A DNA stretch of 64,000 nt from Albitalea sp966211955 (GCA_966211955.1 CBIHOF010000003.1:186001-250000), one strand, 5' to 3'; positions 7,833-16,235 are shown, counted from the stretch's first letter. Notes: generated by a model not told the origin, from the letters alone. Made by a program: numbers and translations.

Positions 7833-9127
7833 AGCGCCGTTGGCTTCGCGGGTTGTCGGGTGTGCTCGTGCTGCTGCTCGCACTCACCGCCGCCGTGTTC
7901 GCGCTGAACCGCCGCGACGAGGTGGATGTGTCGGGCGAGGCACCACGTGTCGCCGCGGACCCCGCTGCGATCGACCGCGGTGCCTACCTCGCCATCGCCG
8001 GCAACTGCACCTCCTGCCACACGACGCGCGGCGGCGCGGCCTACGCCGGCGGCCTTGGCATCGACACGCCCTTCGGCACGGTGTACTCCACCAACATCAC
8101 GCCCGACGAGGCGACAGGCATCGGCCGCTGGAAGGCCGCCGAGTTCTATCGCGCGATGCACAACGGCCGCTCGCGCGACGGACACCTGCTGTACCCCGCC
8201 TTTCCCTACCCCAACTTCACGCAGGTCACGCGCGAGGACAGCGATGCGCTGTTCGCCTACCTGAAGGGCGTGCCCGCGGTGAAGCAGCCCAATCGCGCGA
8301 ACACCCTGCGTTTTCCGTACAGCACGCAGGCCTCGCTCGCCGTGTGGCGCGCGATGTTCTTCGAGCCGGGCAACTTCAAGCCCGAGGCAGGCAAGAGCGC
8401 CGAATGGAACCGCGGCAGCTATCTCGTGCGCGGACTCGGCCACTGCAATGCCTGCCACGGAAGCCGCAACATCTTCGGCGCGACGAGCGAGAACCTGGAG
8501 CTGAGCGGCGGGCTCATCCCGATGCAGAAGTGGTACGCGCCCGCGCTGAATTCGCCAAGCGAAGCGGGCGTGGCGCAGTGGGACACGCCGCACATCGTCG
8601 CCTTGCTGCGCGACGGCGTCTCGCCACGCGCGTCGGTGATGGGGCCGATGGCCGAGGTGGTGTTCAAGAGCACGCAGCACCTGCGGGCTGACGACCTGCA
8701 GGCGATGGCGGTGTTTCTCAAGGCGCTGCCGCAGTCCGAAGACGAGCCGCCTCCGAAGGAAAAGAATGAGAAGGACAAGGAAAAAGAGAAAAAGCCCATC
8801 GTGGCGGTGCTGACCGAGGGCGGAAAGGTCTACGAGAAACATTGCGCCCAATGCCACGGCAAGAATGGCGAAGGCACGCCCGGCGCTTATCCGGCCTTGG
8901 CCGGCAACCGGGCCGTGACCCTGGCCAACCCGGCCAACCTCATCCGCGCAGTCACCAGCGGCGGCTATCTGCCGAGCACGGCGGGCAACCCGCGTCCTTA
9001 CGGCATGCCGCCGTTCGGGCAGGTGCTGGACGACGCGCAGATCGCCGCGGTGCTGACCTACACGCGCCGCTCCTGGGGCCATGAGGCGCCCGTCGTGTCG
9101 GCCGTGGACGTGCTTCAGTACCGCTGA
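7829..9127 (+). CDS. Triheme cytochrome c, alcohol/gluconate dehydrogenase subunit type
   Basis: A 432-residue protein with an N-terminal hydrophobic anchor or signal (residues 7-27) and three heme motifs: CTSCH (about 63), CNACHG (about 209) and CAQCHG (about 344). Three c-type domains of this size are typical of the membrane-bound cytochrome subunit of alcohol, aldehyde and gluconate dehydrogenases that pass electrons to ubiquinone or oxidase. No dehydrogenase gene is adjacent. An unusual highly charged Lys/Glu linker (KEKNEKDKEKEKK, about 311-323) separates the second and third heme domains. The start overlaps the preceding stop (ATGA). Confidence 0.88.
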   Translation: MKRRWLRGLSGVLVLLLALTAAVFALNRRDEVDVSGEAPRVAADPAAIDRGAYLAIAGNCTSCHTTRGGAAYAGGLGIDTPFGTVYSTNITPDEATGIGRWKAAEFYRAMHNGRSRDGHLLYPAFPYPNFTQVTREDSDALFAYLKGVPAVKQPNRANTLRFPYSTQASLAVWRAMFFEPGNFKPEAGKSAEWNRGSYLVRGLGHCNACHGSRNIFGATSENLELSGGLIPMQKWYAPALNSPSEAGVAQWDTPHIVALLRDGVSPRASVMGPMAEVVFKSTQHLRADDLQAMAVFLKALPQSEDEPPPKEKNEKDKEKEKKPIVAVLTEGGKVYEKHCAQCHGKNGEGTPGAYPALAGNRAVTLANPANLIRAVTSGGYLPSTAGNPRPYGMPPFGQVLDDAQIAAVLTYTRRSWGHEAPVVSAVDVLQYR

Positions 9128-9150
9128 CGAGCCAGGCCCGCCTTACTGTC

Positions 9151-9165
9151 GGGCACGGCGGCTGC
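9151..9165 (+). promoter_or_regulatory. Putative sigma-54 promoter (GGGCACGGCGGCTGC)
   Basis: GGCACG at -24 and CTGC at -12 with correct spacing. Predicted transcription start near 9177, 32 bases before the phospholipase D ATG. It sits just after the cytochrome stop, separating the two transcription units. Confidence 0.6.
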
Positions 9166-9208
9166 CCCATGAGGTGACCGGGGATTTCCTGCTCATGCAT
9201 TGCAACCA

Positions 9209-10486
9209 ATGAAGCATCACACTGTCGTCCTCCTGTGGATCGTCGCGGCGTTTGTGCTCGTGCTCGGCGTGTTGGTCCTGCACGCGACCGCCGGCGAAAA
9301 GAAGATCGAACAGAAGCTCGACCGCCTCTACAGCATCGAAGACCCGCAGTTCCGCCGCTCCATGGGCGTGCTGCTCGGGCCGCCGCTGCTCGAAGGCAAC
9401 AAGGTCGAGGTGCTGCTCAATGGCGACGAGATCTTCCCGTCGATGCTCGATGCCATTCGCCACGCGCGCCGCACCATCACCTTCGAAACCTACATCTACT
9501 GGGCGGGCACCATCGGCGACGATTTTGCGCAGGCGCTCGCCGAACGCGCCAAGGCAGGCGTGAAAGTGCACCTGCTGCTCGACTGGGTGGGCAGCGCCAA
9601 GATGGACGACAAGCTCATCGCATCGATGCGCGAGGCCGGCGTGGAGGTCGAGCGCTATCACAAGCCCGAGTGGTGGCACCCCGCGCGGATGAACAACCGC
9701 ACGCACCGCAAGCTGCTGATCGTGGATGGCGAAGTCGGTTTCACCGGCGGCGTGGGCATTGCCGACAAGTGGCGTGGCCACGCGCAGGACGAGGACCACT
9801 GGCGCGACACGCACTTCCGTGCCGAGGGCCCGGTGGTGGCGCAGATGCAGGCGGTCTTCAACGACAACTGGGTCAAGTCCACCGGCCGCGTCCTCGATGG
9901 CGACGGTTACTTCCCGCCGCTGACGCCCAAGGGCAGCCAGACGGCGCAGATGTTCAGCAGCTCACCCACGGGCGGCAGCGAGAGCATGCACCTGATGTAC
10001 CTCATGGTCATCACCGCGGCGCGGCACAGCATCGCGCTGTCGAGCTCGTACTTCGTGCCGGACGACCTCGCCATCCAGGCGCTCGTGGATGCGCGCAAGC
10101 GAGGCGTGCGCGTTCGCATCATCACGCCCGGCACCAAGACCGATTCGGAGACGGTGCGCAGTGCGTCCCGCGCCGAATGGGGACGGCTGCTCGCCGCAGG
10201 CGTCGAAATCTTCGAATACCAACCCACCATGTTTCACTGCAAGGTACTGATTGCAGACGACCTGCTCGTCTCGGTGGGCTCGACCAACTTCGACAACCGC
10301 TCGTTCGCGCTCAATGACGAAGCGAACCTCAACGTCATCGACGCCGATTTCGCCAAGCAGCAGGCCAAGGTGTTCGAAGACGACCTCAAGCATTCCCAGC
10401 GCATCACCATGGCTGCCTGGGCGCAGCGGCCCTGGACCCAGAAGCTGGCGGAGCGCACGGCGTCTCTGATCGGCTCGCAGCTGTAG
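9209..10486 (+). CDS. Phospholipase D family protein, cardiolipin synthase-like
   Basis: A 425-residue inner-membrane enzyme. ATG at 9209 is chosen over an upstream TTG. Residues 5-25 form one hydrophobic anchor. Two HKD motifs are present: HRKLLIVDGEVGFTGG (about 170) and HCKVLIADDLLVSVGSTNFD (about 346), both with intact His, Lys and Asp plus the following GG/GS-N element. This paired architecture condenses phosphatidylglycerol (or PG and PE) to cardiolipin in ClsA/ClsB/ClsC-type enzymes. It has one anchor rather than the two of classical ClsA. A sigma-54-type promoter precedes it, placing membrane-lipid remodelling in the proposed regulon. Confidence 0.85.
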   Translation: MKHHTVVLLWIVAAFVLVLGVLVLHATAGEKKIEQKLDRLYSIEDPQFRRSMGVLLGPPLLEGNKVEVLLNGDEIFPSMLDAIRHARRTITFETYIYWAGTIGDDFAQALAERAKAGVKVHLLLDWVGSAKMDDKLIASMREAGVEVERYHKPEWWHPARMNNRTHRKLLIVDGEVGFTGGVGIADKWRGHAQDEDHWRDTHFRAEGPVVAQMQAVFNDNWVKSTGRVLDGDGYFPPLTPKGSQTAQMFSSSPTGGSESMHLMYLMVITAARHSIALSSSYFVPDDLAIQALVDARKRGVRVRIITPGTKTDSETVRSASRAEWGRLLAAGVEIFEYQPTMFHCKVLIADDLLVSVGSTNFDNRSFALNDEANLNVIDADFAKQQAKVFEDDLKHSQRITMAAWAQRPWTQKLAERTASLIGSQL

Positions 10487-10512
10487 CTGCGGTGGTGGAA
10501 GGCGGGACGTAG

Positions 10513-10537
10513 AAGAGGCCGGCAATGCCGGCCTCTT
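10513..10537. terminator. Bidirectional terminator-like palindrome
   Basis: A perfect 12-base inverted repeat (AAGAGGCCGGCA / TGCCGGCCTCTT) around one base, between the convergent phospholipase D and Gln-rich genes. Confidence 0.75.
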
Positions 10538-10556
10538 GCTCGACCATCAAGTTCGA

Positions 10557-10805
10557 TCAGCGGCTGCTCTTGTTGCTGCTGTCGCGGCTGTTGCTCGAGC
10601 CCTGGTCCATGTTGTTGGACGAGCCAGAGTCGCGATCACTTTGCTGCTGGCGGCTCTGGTTGCCTGCCGAGCTGCGGTCTTGCTGTTGCTGACGATTTCG
10701 GCCTTGCTCGTTCTGCGCCTGGCCACGGTCGCGGCCCTGGTCGCTCTGGCCGCTTTGGTTGCGAGTGTCCTGACCTTGCTGTTGCTGGTCGTTTCGTTGG
10801 CTCAT
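10557..10805 (-). CDS. Small Gln/Ser/Arg-rich disordered protein
   Basis: An 82-residue hydrophilic protein from ATG 10805, with AAGGAG 8 bases upstream. It is built almost entirely of Q, S, R, N, D and G, has no hydrophobic core, and ends in SSNKSSR. Such low-complexity proteins are predicted to be intrinsically disordered; some KGG-type stress proteins and hydrophilins look similar, but I cannot assign a family. A near-perfect sigma-54 promoter lies at 10854-10868. It resembles the larger Gly/Gln-rich protein at 15652-16125 in composition and regulation. Confidence 0.65.
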   Translation of the reverse strand: MSQRNDQQQQGQDTRNQSGQSDQGRDRGQAQNEQGRNRQQQQDRSSAGNQSRQQQSDRDSGSSNNMDQGSSNSRDSSNKSSR

Positions 10806-10853
10806 CGTCTGACTCCTTGAAGGGCCGGCAGGATTGCCGGGCATTCATCGCGG

Positions 10854-10868
10854 GCAACGCGTGTGCCC
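10854..10868 (-). promoter_or_regulatory. Putative sigma-54 promoter (GGGCACACGCGTTGC)
   Basis: Minus-strand match to TGGCACR-N4-TTGC with one mismatch at the first base and exact GG-GC spacing. Predicted start near 10842, 37 bases before the Gln-rich gene. Confidence 0.7.
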
Positions 10869-10889
10869 ATGGTGCGCAATCGCACCCGC

Positions 10890-11096
10890 TCAGTGCTCTG
10901 CGCGCGAGCGGGTTTCGGCCGGATATTCGGCACGGATGACCTGTTCCTGCAGTTTTCGCACGTGGTATTCGCGGGTGCGTTCAGCGGCGGCCAGCTGCTC
11001 CTTGGTGAGGCGCATGGGCGCGTTCCAAGAGGGTGAGGAGGCCAGCGGCGGGGTGGTCGCGTCTTGAAAATCGGTCAAGTCGGGGCGGGTGGACAT
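10890..11096 (-). CDS. Hypothetical 68-residue protein
   Basis: Starts at ATG 11096 behind a strong CAGGAGGA ribosome site. The N-terminal half (STRPDLTDFQDATTPPLASS) is probably unstructured; the second half (RLTKEQLAAAERTREYHVRKLQEQV) should form one amphipathic helix. There is no signal or membrane segment and I do not recognise the family. A sigma-54-type promoter is at 11136-11150 with a predicted 28-base leader, so it belongs to the set of small sigma-54-linked proteins here. Confidence 0.65.
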   Translation of the reverse strand: MSTRPDLTDFQDATTPPLASSPSWNAPMRLTKEQLAAAERTREYHVRKLQEQVIRAEYPAETRSRAEH

Positions 11097-11135
11097 TGAA
11101 TTCCTCCTGTTCAGTTGGCAATTCGGCCTATAGGA

Positions 11136-11150
11136 GCAAACCCTGTGCCG
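11136..11150 (-). promoter_or_regulatory. Putative sigma-54 promoter (CGGCACAGGGTTTGC)
   Basis: GGCACA at -24 and TTTGC at -12 on the minus strand with correct spacing. Predicted start near 11124; the downstream gene starts at 11096. Confidence 0.7.
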
Positions 11151-11328
11151 CCGACCCTGCCCATTTCGCATGGCGGATCGGTCATTCGTGCCGCATCCAA
11201 GCGGACGGTGCTGCGCAGCCCCACGTCAGCGATTTCCCACACCACGACGGGCGTTCGCCGGGTTGGCGAGCGCATGCAGCAAACCGCACCATTGCTGCAT
11301 CGCACCAATACCTTCAAACGGACACGAC

Positions 11329-12060
11329 ATGAACTCCGCACTCTCCACGGTAGCCACTGAATCCTTCGGCGCGCCGCCGCTCTCGCTCTTGGGCGTAGAG
11401 CCGCTGCGCGCAGCGTTCGAGTACGCCAGCATGCGCTTCATGAGCAAGGCCGCGCTGCCGCAAGGCGACGGCCACCCGGTGGTGATCTTCCCGGGACTGG
11501 CGAGCGATCGTCACGCCACCGAACCGCTCAAGGCCTTCTGCGAGGAGCTCGGCTACACCGCGTACGACTGGGGCCGCGGCTTCAACACCGGGCCCGTCGG
11601 CGACGTGGACGAGTGGCTGGACGAACTCGCCGACCACGTGGCCGAGCTCGTGGCGCATCACGACGAGACGGTCAGCCTCATCGGCTGGAGCCTGGGCGGC
11701 ATCTACGCACGCGAGGTGGCCAAGAAGCTGGCTGGGCGCGTGCGTCGCGTCATCACCATCGGCACGCCCTTCGCGGGCACCGCCGACCAGACCAACGTGG
11801 CGTGGGTGTACCGCCTCGTCAACGGGCAGAAGCCACCCGTGGACGATGCGCTGACGCAGCGACTGCGCACGGCGCCTCCCGTGCCCACGACCTCCATCTA
11901 CAGCCGCACCGATGGCATCGTGGCCTGGCAAGCCTGCCTGAACGACGAGGCGCCGCACACCGAGAACATCGAGGTCGATGGCAGCCACTGCGGCCTCGGC
12001 TGGAACCCACGCGTGCTGGAGGTGGTGGCGCAACGGCTGGGTCAAGGTTTGCAGGCATGA
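11329..12060 (+). CDS. Alpha/beta hydrolase, esterase/lipase type
   Basis: A 243-residue cytosolic protein from ATG 11329; the longer upstream frame is not protein-like. The oxyanion-side motif VVIFPGLASDRH (about 49-60) and nucleophile elbow GWSLGG (about 119, Ser in GxSxG) are clear. Candidate acid and base are the Asp in YSRTDGIVAW and the His in DGSHCGLGWNP near the C-terminus. The layout matches triacylglycerol-lipase or PGAP1-like hydrolases acting on lipid esters. The chrA start lies 25 bases downstream, so the two are probably cotranscribed. No sigma-54 element was seen. Confidence 0.8.
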   Translation: MNSALSTVATESFGAPPLSLLGVEPLRAAFEYASMRFMSKAALPQGDGHPVVIFPGLASDRHATEPLKAFCEELGYTAYDWGRGFNTGPVGDVDEWLDELADHVAELVAHHDETVSLIGWSLGGIYAREVAKKLAGRVRRVITIGTPFAGTADQTNVAWVYRLVNGQKPPVDDALTQRLRTAPPVPTTSIYSRTDGIVAWQACLNDEAPHTENIEVDGSHCGLGWNPRVLEVVAQRLGQGLQA

Positions 12061-12085
12061 TTCGCGGCTCCATCGGAGCCGCTTC

Positions 12086-13444
12086 TTGTCCAGCATTCCC
12101 ACCGCCGCCACTGTCGACGCATCCGCCCCGGCGCCCATCCCGCGGGCCGAGGCCTTCCGCTTCTGGCTGAAGCTGGGCTTCATCAGCTTCGGCGGGCCCG
12201 CCGGGCAGATCGCCATCATGCACGCCGAGCTGGTCGAGCGACGCCGCTGGATCAGCGAGAACCGCTTCCTGCATGCGCTGAACTACTGCATGGTGCTGCC
12301 CGGACCCGAGGCGCAGCAGCTGGCCACCTACATCGGCTGGCTGATGCACCGCACCTGGGGCGGCATCGTGGCGGGCGCGCTCTTCGTGCTGCCGTCGCTG
12401 GCGATCCTCATCGCGCTGTCGTGGATCTACCTGGCCTTCGGGCAGGTGCCGGCGGTGGCGGGCATCTTCTACGGCATCAAGCCCGCGGTGACGGCGCTGG
12501 TGATGCATGCGGCACACCGCATCGGCACGCGGGCGCTGAAGAACCCGTGGCTGTGGGTCATCGCCGCGGCATCGTTCATCGCGATCTTCGCTTTCGACAC
12601 GCCCTTCCCGGCCATCGTGCTGGCGGCCGGGCTCATCGGCCACTTCGGCGGCAAGCATGCACCGCAGGTGTTCGCGGTGGGCGGCGGGCATGGCAGCGCA
12701 AAGCAAGGCTACGGGCCGGCGCTCATCGACGACGACACGCCCACGCCGCCGCACGCGCGCTTTTCTCGGGGCAGGTTTGCACGCGTGATCGCGATCGGCC
12801 TCGGCCTGTGGGCCGTGGTGATGGCGGCACTCATCGCATGGCGGGGGCTGGACGGCGCGCTCGCGCAGATGGGCTGGTTCTTCACCAAGGCCGCGATGAT
12901 GACCTTCGGCGGTGCGTACGCCGTGCTGCCTTACGTCTACCAGGGCGCGGTCGAACACCAGCATTGGCTCACCGGCCCGCAGATGATCGACGGCCTCGCA
13001 CTCGGTGAATCGACGCCGGGGCCGCTGATCATGGTGGTCGCATTCGTCGGCTTCCTCGGCGGCTGGCAGCATGCGTTGCTCGGGCCTGATGCACTCTTCG
13101 CGGCCGGCGCGCTGGCCGCTGGCGTCGTGACCTTCTTTACCTTCCTGCCGAGCTTCGTGTTCATCCTCGCGGGCGGGCCGCTCGTGGAATCGACGCACGG
13201 CAAGCTGCAGTTCACCGCGCCGCTCACGGCCATCACCGCGGCGGTGGTCGGCGTCATCGTCAACCTCGCCGCCTTCTTCGCGTACCACGTCTTCTGGCCC
13301 ACGGGCTTCCACGGGCGCTTCGACGCGTTGTCGGCGGGCATCGCGCTCGCGTCCGCGGTGGCCTTGTTCCGCTTCAAGGTGGGCGTGCTGCCGCTGCTCG
13401 CGCTATGCGCTGGGATCGGCCTCGTTCGAACTTTCGTGGCGTAG
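12086..13444 (+). CDS. chrA: Chromate transporter, long-chain ChrA type
   Basis: A 452-residue inner-membrane transporter. TTG at 12086 is the likely start because GGAG lies 7 bases upstream and the conserved domain begins shortly after; the longer frame overlaps the hydrolase gene. Two homologous CHR halves are seen: FWLKLGFISFGGPAGQIAIMH (about 24) with the PGPEAQQLATYIG loop, and MMTFGGAYAVLPYVYQ (about 275) with ESTPGPLIMVVAFVGF. Ten or more hydrophobic segments and the intact PGPEAQQ motif indicate a functional chromate exporter. A histidine/glycine-rich loop sits between the halves. No chrB regulator is adjacent. Confidence 0.93.
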   Translation: MSSIPTAATVDASAPAPIPRAEAFRFWLKLGFISFGGPAGQIAIMHAELVERRRWISENRFLHALNYCMVLPGPEAQQLATYIGWLMHRTWGGIVAGALFVLPSLAILIALSWIYLAFGQVPAVAGIFYGIKPAVTALVMHAAHRIGTRALKNPWLWVIAAASFIAIFAFDTPFPAIVLAAGLIGHFGGKHAPQVFAVGGGHGSAKQGYGPALIDDDTPTPPHARFSRGRFARVIAIGLGLWAVVMAALIAWRGLDGALAQMGWFFTKAAMMTFGGAYAVLPYVYQGAVEHQHWLTGPQMIDGLALGESTPGPLIMVVAFVGFLGGWQHALLGPDALFAAGALAAGVVTFFTFLPSFVFILAGGPLVESTHGKLQFTAPLTAITAAVVGVIVNLAAFFAYHVFWPTGFHGRFDALSAGIALASAVALFRFKVGVLPLLALCAGIGLVRTFVA

Positions 13445-13477
13445 GGCGCCATCCCGGCGCCGACTCACCCTGCAGGG

Positions 13478-13690
13478 CTACGCGTCCTGGTTGGGCGGCA
13501 TCCGCGGAGCTTCGACGTTTTCGGCGCAAGGCTGATGATCCTCGGTCGCCGCGACCGCCTTGCTTGCTCCAACCGTCAGGTACCGACGCATGAGAATAGG
13601 GAACCTGTACGGTGACGACAGCTCGGACAACGGACAGGATTCACTGCCGCTGGTGGCGACCTCACGAGCCGTTGACAGTTGACCGGACAT
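13478..13690 (-). CDS. Hypothetical 70-residue protein
   Basis: Starts at ATG 13690 with GGAGG seven bases upstream and begins MSGQLSTAREVATSG. A mid-protein segment YRFPILMRRYLTVGASKAVA is mildly hydrophobic and could be membrane-associated or amphipathic. I do not recognise it. It lies between chrA (convergent) and queD (divergent). The ribosome site is the main support; coding bias is weaker than in neighbours. Confidence 0.4.
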   Translation of the reverse strand: MSGQLSTAREVATSGSESCPLSELSSPYRFPILMRRYLTVGASKAVAATEDHQPCAENVEAPRMPPNQDA

Positions 13691-13945
13691 GCAATCCCTC
13701 CGCCGATACAAATCGAGGCGGAGTGATGTTGGGGTCATCGGGGACTTCCGTCGCCCGAATCCCCGAATACCGGTCCGAGCAAGCGAAGCAACCGAAGACT
13801 GCCTTCACGATGGTCATGTCAGGTTGCGGCCACCTGACGCCTGACGCCCATCCATTCGGCAGCAGCCTCACTTCTTCGCGTCGGGACATTCCGTCTGGGC
13901 GTGGGGCGCATAACCTGCCCGTCATCAGCAGCGCACATTCGTTCC

Positions 13946-14410
13946 ATGACACGATCATTCGAACTGAGCCAGAAGTTCTACTTCGAGGCGGCACATTCCC
14001 TCGAGCGGGAAGTCGACGCCGAGCCGAGCCGTCGCATCCACGGCCACACCTACCACGTCGAAGTCTCCATCTCCGGGGATCCAGACCCCTCGACGGGCAT
14101 GCTGGTCGACCTCGGCTTCTTCCGTCGCGAGATCGCCCGTGTCCGTGACCTCCTGGACCACCGCTTTCTCGATGATGTCGAGGACATCGGCCCGGCCACA
14201 CTCGAGAATCTTTGCAGCTACATCCTTGATCAGCTCGGCGACAGCTTGGGGCACGTCACGCAGGTTGCCATCGAGCGCCCTGCCAGCGGCGACAAATGCG
14301 TGCTGCGATCGGTTGCGGATCAACCAGTGGCAGGGGTTTCTGGCCGGACCGGCACCGCAGCCGCCTGCGTCAGCGGCTCATGCCGCAGCGAGCCGAAGGT
14401 GTGTGCATAG
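13946..14410 (+). CDS. queD: 6-carboxytetrahydropterin synthase / 6-pyruvoyl-tetrahydropterin synthase family
   Basis: A 154-residue protein of the PTPS/QueD family, which converts 7,8-dihydroneopterin triphosphate in queuosine or pterin synthesis. Zinc ligands are the His in FEAAHSL (about 18) and the HGHTYHV pair (about 33-35); LDHRFLDD and the later AIERPASGDKCVLR carry the usual catalytic region. The family domain ends near residue 120. The last 30 residues overlap the 3' end of the convergent YihY gene by 91 bases and look like run-on sequence. A weak GGGCGCATAACCTGC (13904-13918) could be a sigma-54 site. Neighbours do not include other queuosine genes. Confidence 0.82.
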   Translation: MTRSFELSQKFYFEAAHSLEREVDAEPSRRIHGHTYHVEVSISGDPDPSTGMLVDLGFFRREIARVRDLLDHRFLDDVEDIGPATLENLCSYILDQLGDSLGHVTQVAIERPASGDKCVLRSVADQPVAGVSGRTGTAAACVSGSCRSEPKVCA

Positions 14411-15246
14411 ACCCAGGTGAATTCCGCGCCCATGAGGAAGATCTGCGCCGAGTAGTAGACCCACAGCAGCAGCACGGCCAGCGAGGCCGCCGCGCCGAAG
14501 ACGGACGTGACGCCGCTCTTGCCGATGTACAGACCGATGAGCAGCTTGCCGATGGTGAAGAGCAAGGCCGTCACCGCCGCGCCGATCCACACGTCGCGCC
14601 ACTGGATGTGCACGCGCGGCATGATCTTGTAGATGAGCGCAAAGGCCAGCGTGATGGTCGCGAAGCCCAGCACGAAGTCGATGAAGTGGCCCATGATTTC
14701 CCAGTCGGCGAAAAGCGGGCCCCACACCTTGCCCAAGGCCGCGAGCGCCGCGCTGGCCACGAGCGACACCATCAGCAAGAAGCCGATGGCCATGATCATC
14801 CCGAAGGACAGGAGACGTGTTCGCAAGAGGCTCCACACGCCACTGCGCCGCCTCGCCGGTGCGCGCCAGATGCGGTCCAGCGCGTCCTGCAGTTCGTTGA
14901 AGACACTGGTCGCGCCCACGACCAGCAACGCGACGCCGATGAGCGTGGACGCCGCACCCTTGCCCGGGTGGTGCGCCGCCTCCAGCAGGCCTTGCACCGC
15001 ACGTGCGCCCTCCTCGCCCATCAGGTCGCGCAGCTGCGACAGGATCTCGCCGCGCGCCGCCTCGGCGCCGAACACGAGACCGGCCACCGAGATCACGATG
15101 AGCAACAGCGGCGCGATGGAAAACAGCGTGTAGTAGGCCAGCGCCGCACCCATGCTCGGCGCGTAGTCGTCGGACCAGGACTTGGCCGCACGCCGCGCGA
15201 GTGCCCACCAGGTCTCGCGAGGAATCTCGCTCGCAATCGTCGTCAT
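14320..15246 (-). CDS. YihY/virulence factor BrkB family membrane protein
   Basis: A 308-residue inner-membrane protein from ATG 15246. The N-terminal WWALARRAAKSWSDDYAPSMGAALAYYTLFSIAPLL signature and about six hydrophobic segments are typical of YihY/BrkB (once called ribonuclease BN in error). The family may take part in envelope integrity or transport; function is unproven. The 73-residue gene lies 10 bases upstream and the pair probably shares the sigma-54-type promoter at 15491. The 3' end overlaps the convergent queD. Confidence 0.88.
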   Translation of the reverse strand: MTTIASEIPRETWWALARRAAKSWSDDYAPSMGAALAYYTLFSIAPLLLIVISVAGLVFGAEAARGEILSQLRDLMGEEGARAVQGLLEAAHHPGKGAASTLIGVALLVVGATSVFNELQDALDRIWRAPARRRSGVWSLLRTRLLSFGMIMAIGFLLMVSLVASAALAALGKVWGPLFADWEIMGHFIDFVLGFATITLAFALIYKIMPRVHIQWRDVWIGAAVTALLFTIGKLLIGLYIGKSGVTSVFGAAASLAVLLLWVYYSAQIFLMGAEFTWVYAHTFGSLRHEPLTQAAAVPVRPETPATG

Positions 15247-15256
15247 GGCGTCGTCG

Positions 15257-15478
15257 TCATGGCACCGGTTGCTCGCGCAGCCAGCGGTCGGCGGCGTCCT
15301 CGGGCGACTGGCTTCGCCAATCCTGCCTTTCCCAGGCAACACCTGCGATCTCGCTGGCCTGCTGGCTCGCGTTCTCTTCGGCGAAGTGCGGCTGCATCAG
15401 CCGCAGGCGATCGGCGAACCGGCTGATCCAGTCGAGCTGGTCCTGCTCGAGTTCGGTGTAGTGTTCGTGGTGCTTCAT
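15257..15478 (-). CDS. Hypothetical 73-residue protein, first gene of the YihY unit
   Basis: Begins MKHHEHYTELEQDQLDWISR at ATG 15478 and is acidic and helical (RLRLMQPHFAEENASQQASE, then EDAADRWLREQPVP). No membrane segment; I do not recognise the family. There is no Shine-Dalgarno sequence before the ATG, and the predicted sigma-54 start is one base upstream, so the mRNA may be leaderless. It is followed after 10 bases by yihY. Confidence 0.6.
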   Translation of the reverse strand: MKHHEHYTELEQDQLDWISRFADRLRLMQPHFAEENASQQASEIAGVAWERQDWRSQSPEDAADRWLREQPVP

Positions 15479-15490
15479 GTCGCGAAGTCG

Positions 15491-15505
15491 GCAACGCACG
15501 TGCCC
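15491..15505 (-). promoter_or_regulatory. Putative sigma-54 promoter (GGGCACGTGCGTTGC)
   Basis: Strong minus-strand match (only the first base differs from TGGCACG-N4-TTGC). The C at -12 is 13 bases from the A of the ATG at 15478, so transcription should begin essentially at the start codon. Confidence 0.7.
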
Positions 15506-15608
15506 GCGGCGCGAGAGCCATCAGAAAGTGCAGGTTCTAGCCTGCGCAGTGAAACTTGCCGTAGTGCGGACACAGCGGGGCGCGAGCGCCAAGGCTGCGA
15601 AAGAAAAG

Positions 15609-15632
15609 GGGCGATGCCTGCGCATCGCCCCG
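15609..15632 (-). terminator. Terminator of the Gly/Gln-rich gene
   Basis: Perfect 10-base stem (GGGGCGATGC / GCATCGCCCC) with a 4-base loop; on the minus strand it is followed by TTTTCTTTC. Confidence 0.85.
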
Positions 15633-15651
15633 TACTCATGCAAGCAAGCGA

Positions 15652-16125
15652 TCAGCGGCTGCGGTCGTTCCCACCGCCCATGCCGCCGCCGGAGCTGCCG
15701 CCCTGCTTGCCGCCCTGGCTGCCGCCCTGCTTGCCGCCCTGGTTGCCACGTTGACCCGGTGATCCGCCCGACTCCTGGCCACCCAGGTCCTCGTCATCGT
15801 TGGACGCTTCACCACCCTCGTCGTCGCCCTGCATGCGCCCGGGCGTCTGGCCGCCCTGGCCCTGACCGCGCTGGCCCGAGCCCTGGCCGCCCTGGTTCTG
15901 GCCGCCCTGCTTCTGATTGCCCATCCCCGAGCCGCCGCCCGCGGCGTTGCCACGCTCCTGGCCCTGGTTGCTCGATGACCCCGTCTGCCCGCTCTGTCCG
16001 CTGTTGGCCATGCCGCGCTCGTTGCGCTGGGAATCCTGGGACTGCGACGCCTGCGATGGCGCCTGGTCGCCCTGCGACGACTTGCCTTGCTGGTTCTGTC
16101 CGCTGCCTTGGTTATTGGAAGCCAT
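15652..16125 (-). CDS. Gly/Gln/Ser-rich low-complexity stress-type protein
   Basis: A 157-residue protein from ATG 16125 with AAAGGAG 8 bases upstream. It is almost wholly G, Q, S, N, D and R, with repeated blocks such as GNQGGKQGGSQGGKQGG near the C-terminus that recall the KGG motif of stress-induced bacterial proteins (GsiB-like). It should be disordered and highly soluble. A sigma-54-type promoter lies at 16221 and a clear terminator follows the gene, so it is its own transcription unit. Confidence 0.7.
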   Translation of the reverse strand: MASNNQGSGQNQQGKSSQGDQAPSQASQSQDSQRNERGMANSGQSGQTGSSSNQGQERGNAAGGGSGMGNQKQGGQNQGGQGSGQRGQGQGGQTPGRMQGDDEGGEASNDDEDLGGQESGGSPGQRGNQGGKQGGSQGGKQGGSSGGGMGGGNDRSR

Positions 16126-16220
16126 GGTGAAACTCCTTTCAGTGGGTGACTGCCTCGTGGGCAGATGTCTTTCTCCGGCGCCTGGCCGTCACGAGTGACG
16201 GTGAGCCCAGCACCCATTCG

Positions 16221-16235
16221 GCAAGCGCGATGCCA
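16221..16235 (-). promoter_or_regulatory. Putative sigma-54 promoter (TGGCATCGCGCTTGC)
   Basis: TGGCA at -24 and TTGC at -12 on the minus strand. Predicted start near 16209 and an 84-base leader before the Gly/Gln-rich gene. Confidence 0.65.

Noticed and set aside
15652..16125. Repetitive DNA resembling a short repeat array
   Set aside because: The repeats are codons of a Gly/Gln/Lys low-complexity protein; there are no regular spacers or cas genes.
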